This document shows positions 60,123 through 64,000 of a DNA stretch of 64,000 nucleotides, piece after piece; the stretch's first letter is position 1; each line of letters starts with the position of its first letter. The stretch comes from a virus. Position numbers and translations under genes: made by a program. Below the pieces are notes generated by a model. It was not told where the DNA came from and made no database searches. It saw only the letters and a program-made list of their open reading frames with translations. The stretch spans positions 1 to 64,000 of the IMG/VR virus record IMGVR_UViG_3300048835_000830. One strand, given 5' to 3'.

Positions 60123-60192
60123 TTAGACTCCGAAAATATTAGAGCATAGGATTTTCCAACGAGCTTATACCGCAATCCTGAAAGGATCACGC

Positions 60193-60513
60193 ATGGATTT
60201 GAGGCCACGGCGACCGAGGCTTTGTCTGCCAGGACTTGTCTTTTTGGCGTCTCTGCTTTTGGGCTCAACCCCGGCAGAGGGGAAGCAGGAGTGGATCTGT
60301 AAAAAAAATGGAGTGGTCCGTAAACTCCTGATCCAGGCCGAGCCCTACGGCGTTCTCCCCTGTGAGATCGTCTACAGGAAAGCAGACGAGGGTAGACCCG
60401 ACGCCATCATTGGCAAGGCTCTGCGGGATTTTTCCTTTTGTGAGGCGAAGGCTGAAGAGGTTGCGCTCAAGCTCCAAAATAGCGATTGGGACTGCGAGCG
60501 GGAGGATTCATAA
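60193..60513 (+). CDS. Exported small Cys protein
   Basis: 106 residues; AAAGGATCACGC before the ATG. Basic start and hydrophobic segment (LCLPGLVFLASLLLG) form a signal peptide. The mature part has Cys at WICKK, LPCEIVYRK, FCEAKA and WDCE, resembling small periplasmic proteins of proteobacteria with the pattern LPCEVxYxK. Divergent from DNA polymerase. Confidence 0.65.
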   Translation: MDLRPRRPRLCLPGLVFLASLLLGSTPAEGKQEWICKKNGVVRKLLIQAEPYGVLPCEIVYRKADEGRPDAIIGKALRDFSFCEAKAEEVALKLQNSDWDCEREDS

Positions 60514-60516
60514 CTG

Positions 60517-60535
60517 GATATGGTTATGGTTATGG
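60517..60535. repeat. Short TATGGT tandem repeat
   Basis: Three tandem TATGGT units just after the preceding stop. Simple repeat; no function inferred. Confidence 0.5.
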
Positions 60536-60548
60536 TTAGTCCACAGCT

Positions 60549-60576
60549 AAAAAGAGCCGGGCTGCCCCGGCGGCTC
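60549..60576 (-). terminator. Intrinsic terminator
   Basis: GAGCCGCC...GGCTC stem on the minus strand followed by five T. It should end the glycosyltransferase transcript, about 115 nt past the stop at 60692. Confidence 0.7.
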
Positions 60577-60691
60577 GGCCGAAGCCACAGTTATGACAAC
60601 GACAGCGTCGCCTATACCGTTCTTTCGTCTGCCCCCATCTCTCGCGGCAGGCGGAAAAACGTATTTTTTCCTTCACAATACTTATACCCGA

Positions 60692-61636
60692 CTAGCTGAA
60701 TATTTTTTGAAGTAGTGCCCGTGGCGGGCTTGCGCGCGGATACTGCGCGTGGCAGAGCGCGTCGAGCACCTGCCAACGAATGGAAGGGTCCGCTTCCCAG
60801 CTGAGGATTCCTCGTGGATTTTTCCACATGCGATCCCCTTCGTAGAAAACGCCTTTGCCGCTGGCCACACTGAGCCCGAGGGCGCCCACACGCTTTCCGT
60901 GGACGAGGGCTTCGATGAGGCTTGTCGAATTGATCCCAATCACGAACTCCGCCCCTGGCACGAGATCGTTGATAGGCACGTTTTTCGGAACCATTGTCAC
61001 GTTATTGAAGTCGAAAAGTGTATCGTCCATTGGGTGGAGCTTTACAACGAGGGGGTAGTCAGGGAAATGCCTTTGCACAAAACCCACAAGGCTTGCCATC
61101 GACTTGAAGTAAGGGCTGTCGTAGACGATGGAGGTGTCGCGCTCCAGCTGGAGAGGGACGAGGATATAGTTCCGCGGCAGCTGCATTTCGGGGCGCGAGG
61201 GCTTATAGATGTTCTTGAGCTCGCGCATCGTCGCAAAAACCCGATCCGGCTTTCCTTTGTAACGTTCCCACGAGGTCAAAAGCGAACTCCTCGCACCCGT
61301 CCCCTTTGGGTCGATGTAGTTATTTTCCCTCTGGGGAAGCCAGCCGTGTTCCATATAAAGCGTTCGCCACCTCTGCTCAATGCAGCGGGCGGCGGCATGG
61401 ATGGCCTTATGAAAACCATTAAAGATGATGACGCGATCCGGGTCGAAAGCCACAAGCGGGGCGAGATCGAAAAGGGCCCAGCTGCAGCTTCCAAACCGCA
61501 CACGAGGGTCGGACGGGCCGACGGCACCGCTATAAACGGCCATGACCTCATGCCCTGCCTCAAGAAGAAGTCTGGCAATCGGGGCGAAGGAATACTCGTA
61601 GCCGTTTTTATCAGTGTCGATCAGAGCGACTCTCAT
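60692..61636 (-). CDS. Capsule polysaccharide (KpsC/KpsS)-like glycosyltransferase
   Basis: 314 residues from ATG 61636 (CTGGAGTAGGC upstream). GT-B-like halves: an N-terminal Rossmann-type start (MRVALIDTDKNG), LYMEHGWLPQ, VVKLHPMDD and the sugar-nucleotide segment FVIGINSTSLIEALVHGKRV. These fit the capsule biosynthesis family of Kdo- or similar transferases. It begins 2 nt after the stop of the upstream gene. It may modify host surface glycans or virion components. Confidence 0.7.
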   Translation of the reverse strand: MRVALIDTDKNGYEYSFAPIARLLLEAGHEVMAVYSGAVGPSDPRVRFGSCSWALFDLAPLVAFDPDRVIIFNGFHKAIHAAARCIEQRWRTLYMEHGWLPQRENNYIDPKGTGARSSLLTSWERYKGKPDRVFATMRELKNIYKPSRPEMQLPRNYILVPLQLERDTSIVYDSPYFKSMASLVGFVQRHFPDYPLVVKLHPMDDTLFDFNNVTMVPKNVPINDLVPGAEFVIGINSTSLIEALVHGKRVGALGLSVASGKGVFYEGDRMWKNPRGILSWEADPSIRWQVLDALCHAQYPRASPPRALLQKIFS

Positions 61637-61638
61637 GC

Positions 61639-63585
61639 CTACTCCAGCCATTTGGCCCGAACGCGGGCAGCAATCTCTTTGTTCATCTCGTTGAGGGCGG
61701 TCATGTGCTGCTGGCCCGCCTTCGATATTGCATCGTGGTTTTCAGCTATACATCGGAGCGCCTGCGCGATTTCATAAGGGTCTTCAAAGTGCGGGTTGCG
61801 GCAAACGTTCAGGATTCCCGGGGCGTCCTTTAACACCGGAGTGATCGGCGTTGTCAGGATCGGAACCCCCATGAGAAGACTCTCGGCCGTCAGGTAGCTG
61901 TAGACTTCACTGAGACTCATGCAAAGGTTGATCTGCATGCTCCCGACAAGACGATAGTAGGCCTCATCGGATGGAAGTCTTGGGTGGCGCTTTGGGGTGA
62001 TGCCGAGCGATTCGAGGGACTGCGGGTGCTGGATGGCCTGGATATGCACGTCGGCTCCCGCCATGTCCGCTGCTATTATCTGGGCATCCATATTTTTCCA
62101 GGGCTGACCCGAACCCCAGATGCCGACATGAAAACCCTCAAGTTTTGGCACAGGGTGGAGCTCGGCGGCAACGACGTTGGGCAGGAAATCGGTTTCGATT
62201 CCGTAATGGGTCCATGTTTTCGCAAGCCCTTCGTGAGGGGTCGCCACGAAGTCGAAAAACCCGGCCTTTGCGGCTTTGAGCCCATGGAACATCCACTCGC
62301 GGTTGACGTGATTGAATTCGTTGAGGATGTAGCTCGCGTGCCACGTGAGGACCGTCGTGCAGCCCTCAGCCTTTGCCGCATGAAGAACATTCTCCCAGGC
62401 CATCTGATAACAGCCGAAGACCACCACCTTCGGCCTTGTAAGCTTGATCGTCCGGACGGCGTCCTGCGGCGTTGAGAAGTTCGTACACACCCCATCAAGA
62501 GCGCGCCTGACGCCCCACCAGTCGTGGCACGTGACACCCAGAACAGCGTTGCTTAAGGGAATTCTCCCGCGTGCGGCACGAGGAGGATTTGGGTTTTTCC
62601 TGATGCGGCCGAGCGTAAGATCAACCCAGAGCTCTTCATAGGCGCGAGCCATCTTTGCGGCAGAAAGATCGAGCGCAAGAGGGGTAAGCGTTGCCCCTTC
62701 AGGCGACCATAGTTTTGGCAAAAGAGCCCGCATCTCACTGTCCGAGTCAGCGACGAAGGCATGCTTGTCACGCTCGATCCAGTGACAGACGCCCCCGCAG
62801 TTAAAGACCAGGGTTGGGAGGCCGCAAGCCAGGGCCTCGGCTATGGAAAGTCCGAAACCTTCGCTGGGGCTGTAACTCACGAAAAAGTCCCAGTCGTGGT
62901 AGTAGCGCACCGTATCGGGCGTGTAGTCGCGGACCTTGACGTTAAAAATTGCCTCGTCCTTAAGCTTTTTTTTGTAGCCGCCGTAGTCCACGCCGACAAG
63001 CTCGAACTCGGCGGGCTGCCCGGCCATCAGGCTTATCAGCTCCGGGATGCCCTTGCCCCACCCGGCCTCAAGCCGTCCCGTGAACCCACCCTTGGGGATT
63101 GCGCGCTTTGTCCGCTGCGGTGCGGGGGTAAAGACTGAGGTGTCCACGCCGTTCGGGATGACCCTCGTCAGGACATCGGGCATCTTCGATTTGAAATACT
63201 TCTCGGCATCGGGCGATACGCAGACGACGATGTCGGTCAGGTCTTTTGCGTAGCTTGTTGAATCACCGCCAAAGCCGAGACGATTGTGGACAACCTCGAC
63301 CGTCTTCGGGCGATGCCTTGCCTTTTTCAGAGCGCCGTACATGGTATGGGAGTGGTAGAAATGGATCACATCGGGGCGACTCTGGTCGATAACTTTTGCA
63401 AGATTCATCGGCGAGAAAACGCGATAGGCCACGACACGAGGAAGCGACTTAACGAAGGCCTCTACCTCCGGGTATTCGTATGTAACCACGGGAGCGATGC
63501 CGGGCGAGAGGTGGCGGATAAGATACTGGATCTGCGTTTCCGCACCGCCAACGGCCGGAAAGGGGATGTGAAAGAGGACCTTCAT
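61639..63585 (-). CDS. Tandem GT4-type glycosyltransferase fusion
   Basis: 648 residues; GGAGGCGAAAA precedes the ATG. Two GT-B units lie in one chain. The first (about 1-330) opens MKVLFHIPFPAVGGAETQ and has the EX7E-type motif SEGFGLSIAE near 239-250. The second (about 345-648) ends with SEVYSYLTAESLLMGVPI near 557-575. The second unit's N-terminal start (AVLGVTCHDWWGVRRALDG) marks the fusion. Such enzymes add sugars to glycans, teichoic-type polymers or DNA; the substrate is not evident. Confidence 0.85.
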   Translation of the reverse strand: MKVLFHIPFPAVGGAETQIQYLIRHLSPGIAPVVTYEYPEVEAFVKSLPRVVAYRVFSPMNLAKVIDQSRPDVIHFYHSHTMYGALKKARHRPKTVEVVHNRLGFGGDSTSYAKDLTDIVVCVSPDAEKYFKSKMPDVLTRVIPNGVDTSVFTPAPQRTKRAIPKGGFTGRLEAGWGKGIPELISLMAGQPAEFELVGVDYGGYKKKLKDEAIFNVKVRDYTPDTVRYYHDWDFFVSYSPSEGFGLSIAEALACGLPTLVFNCGGVCHWIERDKHAFVADSDSEMRALLPKLWSPEGATLTPLALDLSAAKMARAYEELWVDLTLGRIRKNPNPPRAARGRIPLSNAVLGVTCHDWWGVRRALDGVCTNFSTPQDAVRTIKLTRPKVVVFGCYQMAWENVLHAAKAEGCTTVLTWHASYILNEFNHVNREWMFHGLKAAKAGFFDFVATPHEGLAKTWTHYGIETDFLPNVVAAELHPVPKLEGFHVGIWGSGQPWKNMDAQIIAADMAGADVHIQAIQHPQSLESLGITPKRHPRLPSDEAYYRLVGSMQINLCMSLSEVYSYLTAESLLMGVPILTTPITPVLKDAPGILNVCRNPHFEDPYEIAQALRCIAENHDAISKAGQQHMTALNEMNKEIAARVRAKWLE

Positions 63586-63911
63586 TTTTCGCCTCCATCC
63601 TTTCTTTGGCGGAGGTTATCTCTAATCTGGTAAGCCTCGCTCAGAGCCTCCTCGGTCAGGCCGTAATCCGGATCGAGGACAGCTCCGAAAAGCCGATCAG
63701 GTTGAGACGTTTCCTTTGGCTTTTGAAGGATGAGCCGAAGACGTACGAGCTCATTGTCGACGTGCTCCTGGGCTGCCGCCATCAGTATGAGCTTATCCTC
63801 AGGGGCGGAGGCCTGGGCGGCAAGACAGATGCTTTTAAAGGCCGACGCAACGTGATAGGGCATTCTTAGAGCTTCAATCACGGGATCCGGATCGAAGGGC
63901 TTGTCGTTCAT
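63582..63911 (-). CDS. Hypothetical helical protein
   Basis: 109 residues; AGGAGAGTCC precedes the ATG; ATGA overlap with the glycosyltransferase. Helical and charged. Function unknown. Confidence 0.65.
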   Translation of the reverse strand: MNDKPFDPDPVIEALRMPYHVASAFKSICLAAQASAPEDKLILMAAAQEHVDNELVRLRLILQKPKETSQPDRLFGAVLDPDYGLTEEALSEAYQIRDNLRQRKDGGEK

Positions 63912-63919
63912 GGACTCTC

Positions 63920-64000
63920 CTACGGAGTAAAGTTCGTGACAAGAGTGTGGTACATGCGCTCATAGTGCTCGATAAGGCGGCCCGGACTCCAGTATCTTTC
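63920..64000 (-). CDS. C-terminal fragment of a larger gene, probably glycosyltransferase
   Basis: Last 26 codons of a gene entering from the right edge. The end (RYWSPGRLIEHYERMY) resembles the final helix of GT4 glycosyltransferases. Too short to be sure. Confidence 0.45.
   Translation of the reverse strand, partial: ERYWSPGRLIEHYERMYHTLVTNFTP

Noticed and set aside
27336-60540. Shared TAACCATAACCA element near 27337 and, reversed, near 60520
   Set aside because: A 12-13 nt match between two places in 64 kb on either strand is expected many times by chance.

Overview
This 64 kb window is part of a large double-stranded DNA tailed-phage genome (or a prophage of one). It holds a complete portal gene, a large terminase gene, a probable baseplate spike, a probable tail-fibre or baseplate protein open at the left edge, an SSB, an HU-like protein, a family A DNA polymerase, and about 90 densely packed small genes, many overlapping by 1, 4 or 10-20 nt. 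There is no ribosomal RNA, no recognisable tRNA and no bacterial housekeeping operon. Signal peptides, one lipobox protein and capsule-type glycosyltransferases suggest a Gram-negative host. The sequence does not let me name the host.

Layout. 0-7 kb (+): repeat-rich fibre or baseplate protein, small structural genes and portal. 7-22 kb: a 2,008-residue single-chain RNA polymerase in which beta and beta-prime are fused, followed by a small glycine-zipper protein and an SF2 helicase resembling the D6/NPH-I helicases of large eukaryotic DNA viruses; an inverted HU/SSB island (-); then baseplate spike, unknown large virion-type protein, a thioredoxin-fold protein and a possible small terminase subunit (+). 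22.2-22.7 kb: an intergenic region carrying at least ten copies of the heptamer GGTGACA on both strands around an AT-rich tract, running into the 5' end of the terminase gene. 22.7-25.7 kb: large terminase interrupted by a splicing-competent LAGLIDADG intein in its P-loop. 26-49 kb (+): about 55 small accessory genes punctuated by intrinsic terminators, including zinc ribbons, a HicA-like protein, a Lar-like protein, an ATP-grasp protein, exported proteins, a secreted staphylococcal-type nuclease and a DHH phosphoesterase/KH/mini-metallopeptidase group. 49-60 kb (-): replication and repair module with an RNase HII carrying an altered GRG motif, a P22-antirepressor-like protein, a DnaQ-type exonuclease and DNA polymerase. 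60.7-64 kb (-): glycosyltransferase cluster, still open at the right edge.

The most unusual signal is a short peptide tag, F-W-x-G-F-E-[KR]-[KR], found at the extreme N-terminus of four otherwise unrelated proteins and at the C-terminus of a fifth. Three of the five lie directly behind the RNA polymerase. Because the tagged genes include a transcription-type helicase, and the polymerase sits among structural genes, I propose that the tag sorts proteins into the virion (or another phage compartment) and that this phage packages a transcription module. That is inference; the tag itself is directly visible.
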